Position numbers and translations under genes: made by a program. The notes beneath the pieces were generated by a model. That model did no database searches and had not been told where the DNA came from. It worked only from the letters and a program-made list of their open reading frames with translations. A DNA stretch of 21,407 nucleotides, taken from the NCBI GenBank assembly GCA_019648995.1, contig BLXT01003580.1, forward strand, positions 2,330,981 through 2,352,387. Direction: 5' to 3'. Source of the stretch: Plakobranchus ocellatus. Its lineage: Eukaryota; Mollusca; Gastropoda; Plakobranchidae. Positions 9,494 through 20,159 of the stretch are shown here, one piece after another. How positions within the stretch are numbered: the stretch's first letter is position 1; every line of letters begins with the position of its first letter.

Positions 9494-11536
9494 AAACTTA
9501 GAGGTAACTTTCTACAATGAGTTTTTTCCAAAAAGTCTTTTAGCAATATCTAATTTTAGAGCAACCAGCACGAACTCACCAATGTGATTTTAGATTCAAT
9601 TAAAGATGGTTGTGGTGCGAGCTCTAAATATTCGTAGGTACCACTTGATGCTATGGGGATGTATTGACTCTATGATGCTTTTGGCTAAAAACTGCAAAAT
9701 CAAAATATTAGCCACTAGGTTTCTCAAGGGTAAAAAAAACCTTAGATGATTGTAGATCCATCGTGTTTTGACCTCTTAGAAATCTTTCTCTTTAATTATA
9801 CAAGTCATTAAAAATATTTTCCACTATAGCAGTAAATCTATGTGGGAAAGTTTGATTGGCCAATATTTTAGCTAACCATGATGATATAATTCGACCACTT
9901 CTTCTTTGCTCCAGAAATTCTAGAATATGTTGCGTTATTACAATGATTGTTTATTTAGTTAATGCAAAGAATAACTGGCTTTTTTTACAAGCTGTGGGCG
10001 TTTTACATGTATGAATGGTTGTGAGATCGTGAGAAATACCTTGCCGAGATCGCTGAGAGATAAGCAAGTGATGTTTGAGAGCTTGTAGATCTAAATAACG
10101 TAGAAATTAAATTGCTGTTCCTTATCAAATAAATAAACTTCTCGTTCATTTTCGGCAAGTTTTGGAGTAAAGTCTATTCTTCAGTCTATTCAAAAGAACT
10201 CATTGTCACAGGCAGTGTTAAACTAGATCTTTAACCAAACATCCCTAAACCATTTGTGACAGATTGTAAGACGTGTTAACAGTGTTTGGATTTAAACTCA
10301 AAGAAGGCTTGGCGTTATGTCCTCGGTCCTGTCGGAAGTTAAATTTGTTTGTTAAAATATATTAAATATCACTGTTTTTTCCCTTAAGTTTTCGACGAGA
10401 AATTCGCAAACGCAAGTATTGTAGGATATCGAAAAACAAAATTGGAATGCTAGAAGACTAAACCTGATATTTTGACAGATATCTTGTGACTCAAGGTTAT
10501 GATACTTCAATCTTGATTTTCATCTGGAGCAGATATTTTAAATGTAAAATTTTTAGGATCTAGGTATTTTGATGAAAACACAGTCTTTCAAAAAAAACAA
10601 AATTATATTGCGAATTTCAAATTTCAAGCGTTAGTAAGCAATAATTGCTTTATTGATATTATAAAGAAATTTTCTTCTCATTCAAATTTACCCAAAGAAA
10701 TTATTCTTTTTCTTAATCTGTTAAGGAAATTGCCCTGCAATTTGCAAAATGAATATTAGCAATGAATTGACTTACCTTTAGTGTATGAGATAGAGTCGTC
10801 GAACAAACAGCAAAGTCAATATATTTTGGTATTAAGTTTTTAAAATGCTGATTATATTAACTAAAGATGCTAATCTTAGATTTTTCTACATTCAACTTTG
10901 GTCGAGGATAGATCTTGTTTGTGGCATTCAATTCAATCTAGAAGCCGTTTATATTACTGTCGATGACTAACTTTAAGATCAGTCTTCACTAGCGTTATTT
11001 AACAAGGGAAACAATCTGATTATTGCCTTATTTGATAACTATCATAAAAGACATACTTCTTTCTTTTGTCTTGACTAATGACATTTGTTATTTCGTAAAT
11101 ATAATTATATCATGCAATGTGTTAATGCATTTTGTATTGTTGCCATCTATGTTGGTGTTGTATTCTATGTAAATAAGATGAATGTGTTGGTTTATATGTC
11201 GATTATTATTACTTATGTGTTTCAATATGTTTGAATATAAACATGAGACGTAAATATAATCTCAATGTAAATAGCATTCAACAATCGTCAATTTTCTCCA
11301 CTACGGACAAGAGTAGAGTTCCTGTATTTCTGTATAAAAGATTCAAGTACTCCTGTCTGCTACAACATATATAGAAATCCAATAAACTGTATATTTTTAT
11401 TGCTTTTGAATTTAACGGCGATATTTTGATGGGCAGTATATCTATAAGAAAAAAAAGACATTTTCAAGTTTAGTTTGGCCATTAAAAATCTATACTCGAC
11501 CGATTCTGCACATATAGCGATATTCTGACAATGACG
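9494..11536. other. Two-kilobase AT-rich stretch with no supported feature
   Basis: Both strands are crowded with stops. No tandem repeats, transposon motifs or splice-bounded ORFs were recognised. It is most likely intergenic or intronic DNA. Confidence 0.5.
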
Positions 11537-12300
11537 AAATGAAGGCAATTGTAGTCAACTCTTCGCATATTTAAACAATTGCCAACAATTCTATACAATT
11601 TCAAAATTGTTGTCCAAACTAAAAAATCTATCTTTTAAAATTTTAGGAAGAAATTGATCAGCTCTGATCACTTTCTTGGATAATGGCGGCCGGGATTCAT
11701 TGATCAGATCCAACTCGGCAATTCGTTCAGACATGTAATGAAACTAGTCGTAGGGAATTGTTTTATTTTCACGTCATTAAATCGTTAAACTGTTATATGA
11801 CAAGTTGTTTAGCAGTCTGGCTTTCATCAAATTTACTTTTCTTGTGTGTACATTCGGAAATCTTGCCTTCTTTTCTCCGTCTTTCTTAGGAAAGGTTTCT
11901 TATTGTGCACTTAAGCGTTAGCAAATGAAGGCAATTTTAATCAATTGTACGCAATTTTTAAGTTTAAAAAAAAATGTTAATGCTAACAATACTTTCGTAA
12001 AAAAAAAAAAAAAACATTATGTAAACTTTAAAAAGTTATTGAACACTCACTAATTTTGGATTATAATGGTGACCGATGCTTAATTGATCCGATCATATTC
12101 AATGATAATTTTTTTTTAATACAAGACAAATGATACAAAGAAAATGTTTCTGTTCTCATTAAATGGTTACACTGTGATAAGGCAAGTTGAAAAGCAATCT
12201 AACAGTTTTTTTCTTCTTCTTCTCTACATATTCGGAAGTCTTACTCTTTGATTGTCCGTATTCTTTCCGTCGCACAGTGACAGTCTATATAACACAATAT
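11537..12300. repeat. Diverged tandem duplication, about 378-386 bp unit
   Basis: AAATGAAGGCAATT starts at 11537 and again at 11923 (offset 386). TTGGAT-AATGG...ATTGATC recurs near 11676 and 12056, and ATTCGGAA at 11852 recurs at 12230 (offset 378). Colinear anchors with small indels indicate one duplication followed by divergence. Copy B has gained a 16-base A run near 12000. Neither copy has an ORF of note. Confidence 0.78.
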
Positions 12301-12683
12301 ATACTGCCAAAGAATTATTAGGGAAGTCTTGACAAAGACGCTTTTGTTATAAGAGTTCGTAAGACTCATGGCAGGGAAGGGTAATAGCTTTCTCGTTTGG
12401 AAATTAGTCCCATTTAAAATAAAATTTTTTATGTAAATCTTATAGGCTCAAAAATGATGTGATCCAAGAACATGTGTATCAGAATTCTTTTTTTTTTAAT
12501 TATATAGAAATAGCAATGTTAAGAATGAGATATCAATTACCGCAGTAGCCTTTTAAATACTAATTTTAACAGTGTAGAAATATGTGATTATAAAAAAAAT
12601 TGGATGCACATGTTATTGCTGCTACCATAATTACCCAATTTTGTTTTTGCCTTTCGTCATTTTGCTATTGTTGTTCTCTTTTT
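12301..12683. other. AT-rich stretch without recognised genes
   Basis: Contains T runs near 12488. No supported ORF. Confidence 0.4.
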
Positions 12684-12835
12684 CTAATTATTGTTGTTGT
12701 AATTAATGTTATTGTTGGTGGTGGTGGTAGTGGTGGTGGTGGTGGTGATGCTGCTGCTGCTGCCATTGCTGTCGTCATCGTCGTCGTCGTTAAATTTATC
12801 ATCATCACCGTCATAATCCTCACCATTATGATTAA
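12684..12835. repeat. Mixed trinucleotide tract (TTG, GGT, CTG, TCG, ATC)
   Basis: Successive short blocks of TTG/GTT, GGTGGT (12714-12748), GCTGCT (12750-12765), CGTCGT (12776-12791) and ATC. Translations of both strands are homopolymeric (Gly, Ala, Val; or Asp, Ser, Thr) and are treated as artefacts. Confidence 0.85.
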
Positions 12836-12848
12836 AAGTGTTTTTTAA

Positions 12849-13380
12849 CTTAAATATATACTGCGGGGAAGTTTGTTTCTTCATTCATTGTTTCCCCTAT
12901 CAATTATGTTTATTCTAGGACCTACAAACAATGACAAACTTGAGAAAGGCTGAGAGATCATTGCCACTGAGTGCTCCGGCCTTTGTCTGCTACACTGTGG
13001 GGGTTAAAGATTACAGCCTTCTCGTACAGCGCTCGGATTTTCAACTCAACTGCTGAGATAAGAGAGACCATCTAGAGCTTGCTCACCTTCATCTGATGAG
13101 CCACCAAACTCTTTGAGACAGATAAGAAATAGTTTTTGAGTAATATTAGTGATGGACTCGAAATTATTACCTTATGTTACGGCATGTTGATGTTGCGGTA
13201 ATTTTAAAGTTTGTTTCCCTGAAGTCAAGATTTTAAACTCTTAGTCATCCCCAACTGTTTTTACAATGAGCTTATTTTTGTTAGTAAAGTATGCTTTATA
13301 ATAGCTTGAAAGCGGCATTGCTTTAGAGGCAATGGAATAAACAAGGCCCTGGGCAGACAATGAACTCTAAGACAATGTCT
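12849..13380. other. Unannotated stretch
   Basis: No repeat or domain was recognised. GC content is locally higher at about 12950-13110, but every frame inspected is broken. Confidence 0.35.
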
Positions 13381-13767
13381 CTAAAGGGATGAAACAGGAG
13401 GAAAGAGAAATTCAAGATGCACTGAGGTCAGTTGTTACCGACGCTAGCAGTATGGTAAAACACAAGGACCAATAGAGATGAACGAGGCACAGGGAAAAGA
13501 GAGTCAAATAACTGAGATAAGTTGCTACTTTCGCTAGCAGCATGATAAAAATAGGACTCTGTAGATAGTGATGAGGAGAGGAAAAGAGGGAGACGAGATA
13601 CACCGAGTTCAGTTGTTACTGACGCTAGACGCTAGCAGCATGGTAAAAGACAGGGATCTAAAAGGAGGGATTAGGCAGAGGGAAATGGGAATTCACGATA
13701 CACTGAGTTCAGTTGTTACTGACGCTGACAGCAAAGTAAAAGACAAGGACCTAATGAGAGATTAAGA
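13381..13767 (+). repeat. Four-copy repeat of about 90 bp resembling a decayed 30-codon protein repeat
   Basis: The anchor GTTGTTAC(C/T)GACGCTAGCAG and variants starts at 13431, 13521, 13612 and 13712 (steps 90, 91 and 100). The long last step is explained by a roughly 10-bp duplication, GACGCTAGAC, in copy 3. Where open, the plus strand reads EEREIQDALRSVVTDASSMVK (13399 on, within copy 1), VKDRDLKGG (copy 3) and LSSVVTDADSKVKDKDLMRD ending in TAA (copy 4). The unit reads as a charged, probably helical 30-residue repeat. Stops after copy 1 and frame changes between copies show that it is not one intact ORF. It could be a pseudogene or separate degraded exons. The family was not identified. 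Confidence 0.7.
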
Positions 13768-14115
13768 TTGCTGAATGCGATGGGTAGACAGTTGATGATG
13801 ATGACGGCAATGGCTGTAACTCTTAAGATTTAAAGACAATATGGTTTCCTATAGCAGAAAGAAACATCAGCTACAAACCAAGCTTGTGATCATTTCCAGG
13901 AGTTTATAAAAAGAACAAAACAAACGAAAAACGTTTTCTTCTCGAGCTGCCCTGTCCTTCATAATAATGGTTCTCCACTCCTATATGATCTCCTTTAACC
14001 TATAAGGCTGTTTTTGTTACCACTACCTATTGCCAAAAATTTTAGGCTTTTGGTCAAAGTTATTCTTCGCTTACCTCTACCGCATTCGCCTTCACACTTT
14101 CTAGTGATGGGTTTG

Positions 14116-14118
<3 letters not shown>
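13768..14118. other. Stretch without recognised genes
   Basis: Only a short GATGAT run near 13794. No supported ORF. Confidence 0.4.

Positions 14119-14181
<63 letters not shown>
14119..14181. repeat. (CT)n microsatellite
   Basis: About 31 uninterrupted TC units. Confidence 0.95.
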
Positions 14182-14184
<3 letters not shown>

Positions 14185-15092
14185 ATTATTTATTTTTCAC
14201 ATTATAGATCTGTCAATACATTCATTTCCATTAACCTTTTCTTAAGTGTTCACGTATGATGCCATTATCAAGTAACCGTGATATTTTAATTTTGTAAAGA
14301 AATTGCATTTGGGGTACGAGGATTTCTTTGAGATGAACATGCATTTTTCCTAGATTCAGTAAAACGAAGTCTGGCTTTTATAAATCTTAAAAATACCTCA
14401 AAATACAAACAATCCGTCTCAGTGTAAGCTAGTTTCACTGACTCACTCGATAGCTTAATCACTTTGGTGGCTTAACTGTAAGTTAATCCGCACTAAGATC
14501 TATAGGGACTCTTCTGCGGTGAGTCAAGCCCGACACCTATATACGATATTATCAGACAATAGAAAAGATTTTCTGTCTTAATTATTCATCCTACACAACC
14601 TACACACCAATTAACAACCACAAACACAACCATCACTGTAGGGCAAAATATGAAAAAAAAAAAAAAAGAATAAATTTCACTTGTTTGACAGACATCAGCC
14701 ACCACGGCTTTCAATGAAACCCTGCCCTCACATGAATTCAAGAAATTCGCATCTCCAGCTTTTTTATCTCTTGACCAAGAATTCAGCCTTTCAAAAATGT
14801 CATCCCTTACCCTCTGTCCCTCCATCTCTCCATCTCGCCATCTCTCCAATGAACAAAAAAAAATAACAGAAACCGAAACCTCACAGCCGGATTGAGACCA
14901 AAAGCCTGTCCAATCATATCTTTGCTTCCATTATTTTATCCTCATAGCAAATTTCCATATTTATAAAAGAAAGTATCTGAGCAGTTTTGAAGGATTGTGC
15001 TGTACTTCTCGGGCTGATGGAAGCCGCCCTTTTTTCTGAAAACTTATTCTGTATTTATTTCCAAGGTTTGGATGATGTCATTTTTCATTTTA
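14182..15092. other. Stretch without a supported gene
   Basis: An A run lies at about 14652-14666, and a CCATCTC-type short repeat at about 14815-14850. The minus-strand ORF covering the latter begins with a repeat-derived Trp/Arg/Glu segment and is not credible. Confidence 0.4.
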
Positions 15093-15210
15093 CTTTGTTG
15101 CCACTCCTAAATAGAGTATACACAGAAGTAATCTTCAGAGAAATAAAACAAGGAATATGCATAAGTAGTAGGAACCTAAATAACCTACGATGTCCCGATG
15201 ATACAGCACA
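15093..15210 (+). pseudogene. Non-LTR retrotransposon (LINE) reverse-transcriptase fragment
   Basis: The plus strand reads LLPLLNRVYTEVIFREIKQG then RNLNNLRCPDDTA. This matches the LINE reverse-transcriptase stretch that normally reads LSPLLFNLYTE...FREI...GIKIGGRNLNNLRYADDT, the palm region with the catalytic Asp pair. The usual YADD box appears as CPDD (codons 15191-15202); both Asp codons remain, but the Tyr is lost. Similarity ends abruptly after about 15208 and the frame stops at TAG 15236-15238. Only about 40 residues of a protein that is usually near 900 or more are left, so it is a dead fragment. The clade cannot be assigned. Confidence 0.72.
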
Positions 15211-15238
15211 AAACCAAAACTCTACTCTCTATAAATAG

Positions 15239-16189
15239 TAGGACTTTCACAAAAAATGCCTTATGCCGCCGCGAATCTCCGATACGTGCTTTAAAACAAA
15301 AAAAGAAAAAAAAAAGAAGCCAGAGAGACAAAAAAAAAACATTATTAGTCTAAAACGCAGCTTAAATCACTGGTGTAATTTGATATGGTTTTAATTTTGT
15401 ACTCTTTCATGTGGGATTTTCAAGTCGTTTCGCGCTTACATATATGCCACTGAAACGTTTATTATCCTACAAATCAAAAGCTGATCGCACTTGTTTTTAA
15501 AAAATAAATTATAAATTGATTCATATTTTTCATTCTTTTTTACTATATGAAAAACAGGGATACAACTGAACATTTTGTAATTAATTCAGGGGAAAAAATG
15601 ATGGTGTTTTTTTTTTTTGCCGCTGGTGAGGAATGTCGTTTATTCATATTAGAAGTATCTTTTATTCCCCATCAAAAGCCTATTTTACTCATAGTGAAAA
15701 GATACATGCATTGCATGCATATGATATAGTGATGATGTAAGCTAATTTTCAACGTTGGCATGTCAAATCATTGTGAACGTAAAGAATCATAATATTTTAG
15801 TGTCTGTTTTTCTTCTGTAATTTTGTCATGCCAGAGTATGATTACAATGGTAAACACAGATCATTGACGCCTTAACCTATGAGGTATGTTTAAAGGCTCA
15901 TTCACTATGGTCACACAAACAGTTCCTGGAGCCTCAGGGGTGAGCAAACTTGCCCAAAAACCCGTATATAATTTACGTTGCGAGTTCGACCCTGTCAAAG
16001 TGTTACCATTAGTCCGATAAATGCGGAATAGGCAATAGGCGGCCTGTATTACATAAGCGAGCTATATTTTACTTAGCATATGATATTTTTTCTCTGGTGT
16101 AGGAGAAGGCAGGAAGTTCTTGGTTCAATGTGGTCACTTAGTATCTCAAGTCTTTCTTTATCATCACGGCAGATTCGGTCTGAATGTGG
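15239..16189. other. Stretch without a supported gene
   Basis: A-rich runs at 15296-15340. A B-box-like GAGTTCGACCC lies near 15982-15992 without a matching tRNA head. A 60-codon frame at 15547-15729 has no recognisable features. Confidence 0.35.
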
Positions 16190-16490
16190 CCAACCTCACT
16201 ACCTTTAGAGAGTCACATCTGATTGGACGTTAGTCTTCCAGCCTGCGACACACTAGCTCATGGCCAATCTTCTAATGTCTTTCTACAATCTTCTTTTTCT
16301 AGGGCGTCCTCTACCTCTTTTGTCTTCACACACCGGCCCTCCATAAAGTTTCGTCATTGAGTCGCGCATTTCCGCATGACCAAAGTATTTGAGTTTTTGC
16401 TTCGAAATTTTATTCCAAAATTCTGGTATGTTCATGCTTATTTTTCCAGTATATTAGCGTTGTTTACTTTATCTAACAATTGTATGATTA
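16190..16490 (-). pseudogene. C-terminal end of a LINE ORF2-type protein, decayed
   Basis: The minus strand reads MNIPEFWNKISKQKLKYFGH (tail at 16373-16396), then a DSMTK segment, then KRGRGRPRKRRL (16321-16286) and a TAG (16285-16283), followed by KDIRRL. This is the characteristic LINE C-terminus that reads W..I..RKLKYFGH..R...KGKRGRGRPR..W.DDI. A further frame break lies near 16440. The fragment ends near 16205 with a TAA. It may come from the same kind of element as the plus-strand fragment at 15.1 kb, but orientation differs, so they are not one insertion as they stand. Confidence 0.75.
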
Positions 16491-16522
16491 TCAAACCATA
16501 TTAAATCTTATCCAAAATGCAT

Positions 16523-16800
16523 TGTTTTTTTTCTTTTTTCGTTTTTTATATCAACGTTATTTGGGCTGCACGACTAGCTTAGTAAAAGAATTGCGCACTC
16601 AGAAAACAACGGGAAACTACCGGGACACTAAATCCGAGAAAACCTTGGTTTTGCGTATAACCAGTCCACAACAAGGTGATCTCAGGCCCTCCGTCAGGCC
16701 AGGGCACCGGTGGCGGGGCTCGAACCCGCAACAAAAGGGTCACTGCAGATCTCAGGGAGGAATCATAGAACCTGGGTCACGAATGATTGTTTCCGGGTTA
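16523..16800 (-). mobile_element. tRNA-derived SINE with A-rich tail
   Basis: On the minus strand a tRNA-like head holds a perfect T-arm at 16729-16713: stem GCGGG/CCCGC around a 7-base TTCGAGC loop, which includes the Pol III B box. A degenerate A-box-like TGACCCAGG lies about 50 bases upstream (about 16770-16775). A body follows, and the element ends in an A-rich tail read as the T/C-rich run at 16523-16549 on the plus strand. Translated on the plus strand the body gives a SPQQGDLRPSVRPGHRWRGS string, which I associate with SINE-derived hypothetical proteins of sea slugs (memory, not checked). The 152-codon ORF over it is therefore not a gene. Target-site duplications were not found. Confidence 0.68.
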
Positions 16801-17064
16801 TTAAAGGGTTGTAAGCGAGCCAAGAAGATCGGGTCTAGTTGTCATCTATTTCATTATAAAATAATGTTCTTAATATCTAGTGATGACAAGAAAAAGAGTG
16901 CGTGTCTGTGGCATGTAGAGAGAAAGAGAAGGGAATAGAGAGAGCGATAAAAAAAAGAATTAAAAGCAATAAGTTTGTTAGTTAAGAGAAAGCGGTGGAG
17001 CGAAACAGAGAAACAAGGATCCACGAGTATAGCTAAATATGAAAATAAAAAGAAAGAGATAGGT

Positions 17065-17065
<1 letters not shown>

Positions 17066-17108
<43 letters not shown>

Positions 17109-17135
17109 AGAGAAAGAGAGAGAGAGAGAGAGAGA
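17066..17135. repeat. (AG)n microsatellite, interrupted
   Basis: Two GA blocks split by AGATAAAGAGAAAG at about 17103-17116. The Arg-Glu ORF is a repeat artefact. Confidence 0.93.
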
Positions 17136-17552
17136 TGTATGTTTGGAGCGAGAACTGCAGAAACCAATCGACCCATGGACAGTGCCATTGGCGGTAAGGA
17201 TAGCGTTTGTTCAAAAGCCCTACATCACAATCAGATAGAAAAATGAGTTAAACATCATTCTGCAAACCCTCTTTAATGATAAATTGGAAAAAAGAACAAA
17301 CTACATGCATATATCAATAACTGCAGCCATAGCTGGCTGAAATCCCTGGCCCCAAATGACCTGCAATAATGAAATCGTTACTCAAGCTTCTACTAGGATC
17401 CTACATCGGCTGCTCCGCAACACAGCATCTCCTACTAGAACTTATGAGCTTTGAGACTAAAAAGTATTTAGGGAACCATTTTACCGAGTGCATGGGTTTT
17501 TTTTTTTTATTTTGGCTCCTTTGAAAATTATCTTTGTTACAAATTCTGCCCT

Positions 17553-17554
<2 letters not shown>
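17136..17554. other. Stretch without recognised genes
   Basis: A T run at 17498-17509. No supported ORF or domain. Confidence 0.4.

Positions 17555-17583
<29 letters not shown>
17555..17583. repeat. (CT)n microsatellite
   Basis: About 14 CT units. Confidence 0.93.
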
Positions 17584-17586
<3 letters not shown>

Positions 17587-17718
17587 TTCATACCTTCTTA
17601 CTGCAACAGTCGCATACTTTTTTGAATCACACAAAACAAAGAAACAAAGAAAAGAGAATTTAAGAAAGCTTCGAATCACAAAACGTTTTATTCGTGCAAT
17701 ATTTTAACAGAGCGGGCC

Positions 17719-17870
17719 TTTTTTTTTTTTTTTTTTTTATTGAAGCCACCCAAAATATCTTACAAATTTGCGGTGAGTTTGGCTTAATGTTATCTGTCGT
17801 TATCTGTCTTGGGGCACCTGGCTGTCAGATGGCGGAACTCAAAGGGGCGTGAAATACACAATAAAACCGA
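17719..17870 (-). mobile_element. Possible retroposed sequence with poly-A tail
   Basis: On the minus strand the sequence ends in GCTTCAATAAA running straight into a 20-base A tract (T run 17719-17738 on the plus strand). The preceding segment is GC-richer than its surroundings (GTTCCGCCATCTGACAGCCA near 17840). An AATAAA fused to a long A tail is typical of a reverse-transcribed insertion. The left end and target duplication are not identified, so the extent is a guess. Confidence 0.35.
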
Positions 17871-18145
17871 GTGAAGTCATTGCTGAATAAAAATAAAATA
17901 AAAGAAAGAAAGAAATTGAAGCATACATTGTTAATTATGTTTTGTAGATATAAAATAGGAATTCGAGTTTGGTAACTTTTCTTTGAGTATTAGTCAATGT
18001 AAAGTACAAATGCGTTCACCGACTGGTTTTTTAAAATAATATGAATAAGAAGGGATTTTACTAACATATTAAGACATTTCTAGTGGTTTAATTTAGTTGA
18101 TAGCTCCTAGGATTGATAATAATAATGGAAAAAACATAAAATAAA

Positions 18146-18146
<1 letters not shown>
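17871..18146. other. AT-rich non-coding stretch
   Basis: A-rich AAAT and AAAG runs at 17888-17912. No coding signal. Confidence 0.4.
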
Positions 18147-18224
<78 letters not shown>

Positions 18225-18300
18225 TGTTGTTTCTGGTGGTGGTGGTTGTTGTAGTGGTGTGAGCAGTAGCAGTAGCACTAGTAGTGGCAGCGGTAGCGGC
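18147..18300. repeat. (AGT)n array grading into GGT/GTT/AGC triplets
   Basis: About 25 pure AGT units (18147-18221), then degenerate triplets to about 18300. Confidence 0.93.
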
Positions 18301-18359
18301 TTTATTTTACGGCCCTCTTCAAATCGCTTCACTGAATCTATTGAGGCTTTGTCTGTTGT

Positions 18360-18472
<113 letters not shown>

Positions 18473-18503
18473 TTTTAATGTACTTAAAATGACTTTTAAA
18501 TCT

Positions 18504-18948
18504 TTATATGTGAAGTCGTACCTCATCACCTAACAGTTCATGAGAATTGTCTTCCTCTGAATCCGATTCTTCGCTACAGAAACTCGAGTCATCGGAGTTG
18601 AAACTGTTGGTCTCCCAGTCATCTGATTCTGACTCCTCCGAGTACGATTCCTCAATAGTGTCATCACAAAACGTAGACCTCGAAATAATCTGAGGCGTCT
18701 CCAATAGCCCGATGACCTTTCGTTGTTCCTGAGCGAGGTTATGTCCACATTGAAACCGCCTCTCATTGGTCAAACAATAAGTTGATACATCTGAGGCTTG
18801 CGAAGATGATGAAAATTTCGAGGAAAGCAAGATATGTTTTGGTTTTCCCGAATTGGACGACACAGAGATAGACACACGCCGTAAGTGGGGAACTGAGAGA
18901 AGCACAGACGGTTGTCGAGTTGCTTTGTGACAGCTCTTCTGAGACCAT
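18504..18948 (-). CDS. Exon of an unidentified protein with a Ser/Asp/Glu-rich C-terminus
   Basis: The minus strand is open for 147 residues between a strong acceptor and TAA (18506-18504). The acceptor reads CCTCTCTCCTCCACAG|A, putting the exon start at 18948 with two bases of the first codon upstream. An in-frame TAA lies just before it, so an intron is required. The segment starts WSQKSCHKATRQP, has a Ser/Lys-rich middle (LLSSKFSSSSQASD), a Cys/Arg patch (ERRFQCGHN), then an acidic tail (EESYSEESESDDWETNSFNS, later SEESDSEEDN). The tail has many casein-kinase-2-like S-x-x-E/D contexts. There is no Met in the frame, so the start is in an unseen upstream exon. It may end at the TAA, with ATTAAA at 18479-18474 as a possible poly-A signal, or be an internal exon using GATGAG|GTACGA (donor at 18522/18521). 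Function unknown. A shorter ATG-led frame from the same acceptor looks less protein-like. Confidence 0.58.
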
Positions 18949-20159
18949 CTGTGGAGGAGAGAGGTTTAACAAAAGGCATGTATATGCAGTACCATTTCTC
19001 AAAGGATAAAGAAAATAACAAAAATAAATGATACAAGCATGTTTACCCGTTCAAATGAACGGTAAAGGAAAAGACATTTTCCTGAGCATAATTTACTTGT
19101 CTTAGTGTAGTATTAAATAAATAAAACCCAAAAACTTCTTGCTGATCTTAAAAAGTTATATATTTCAGCATATAAATCGAGGTATGCCTTAAACTATTTG
19201 CTGAAGAATGCCTTGTAACATACCGACTTTAAGCAGATTTCTCTAAACCTGAACAGGACCATAATCTACTGAACTTGGGCATACATACAGTAAACAAAAT
19301 GCAAAGAAGGCTTGGAAAAAAAAGTGAAAAATTCATGAACCAAGATGGGAACCAAAGAATTAGCCATCTTAAATTTAGTCATATTCCACTCCCCTCCAGT
19401 ATATTTCTTGATTGAGATCGAATGATCACTGCTTTTTTAGGAAGGCAAAAAAGAAAAAAAAACTGACATTTTTTCGTAAACGAAGTGAAAATCCCAGAAC
19501 AAAAACATAAACTAAACAAAGGTGCTTTGCATACCGCAGCCTTTATAAGGTTTTATTTTTGAATGAGGATCATTTCATGTAAACTATGAATGGAGTTTGC
19601 ATTCTATCATTTTGAAGGCTTGGGGCCTACAAAAATCAATTCAAAATTAATCTAGCAACTGCCATGATTCATTCCATGAACTCGAGATGTGATGTCCTTC
19701 TCTAAAAACAAAAGTAAACCAAATTCAATTTATCCTTGTCTGAGCAGGATCCTGAAGTCTGGAAGTTGATACTTTGACTTGAAGATTTACTTTTTTTGCA
19801 TAACTTGAAAGAAATCCTAATATACAGTCCAATTTTCAAAACAAATTTAAATGTTATTCTAAAAATCGCCATGATAATTAAAGTTAGGCCAAAGTAAAAA
19901 ATGTCACTATTACAACAATAACGGAATGAAGAGTTTGAAATTAACTTTATCTATAGAGATACTGTTTGTCGATCTAAATAAATATCTAGGCTAGTATTTT
20001 AATTTTGCTACCTGGTTTGCAATCATAATTACAACGTGAATCAACAATTTCAAGATAGGACCTTCTCTAAATTTCGGTATTGGGCGATATATAATCAGAA
20101 CCCTGGAACGCAATTTTGGGAAAAACTTGCCAAATTTAGGCGTATGGATCCTAATTAAC
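18949..20159. other. Probable intron upstream of the acidic exon; no other gene
   Basis: AT-rich, full of stops on both strands. A minus-strand donor-like CCAG|GTAGCA sits near 20012, but the sequence before it is closed in the needed frame. Confidence 0.35.

Noticed and set aside
12600..12884. Gly/Ala/Val and Asp/Thr/Asn ORFs on opposite strands
   Set aside because: Both are translations of the mixed trinucleotide tract.
14586..14849. 87-codon minus-strand ORF beginning with a Trp/Arg/Glu repeat
   Set aside because: Its start is in a short GATGGAGA-type repeat and it later runs through an A homopolymer (poly-Phe).
15982..15992. GAGTTCGACCC as a Pol III B box
   Set aside because: No paired T-arm stem and no A box at the right distance.
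16480..16938. 152-codon plus-strand ORF, the longest in the window
   Set aside because: It lies antisense over the tRNA-derived SINE and includes the poly-T tail as poly-Phe.
18763..19036. Two overlapping minus-strand ORFs starting upstream of the acidic exon
   Set aside because: They cross the strong acceptor at 18949 and run partly through intron; the acidic frame fits the splice site better.
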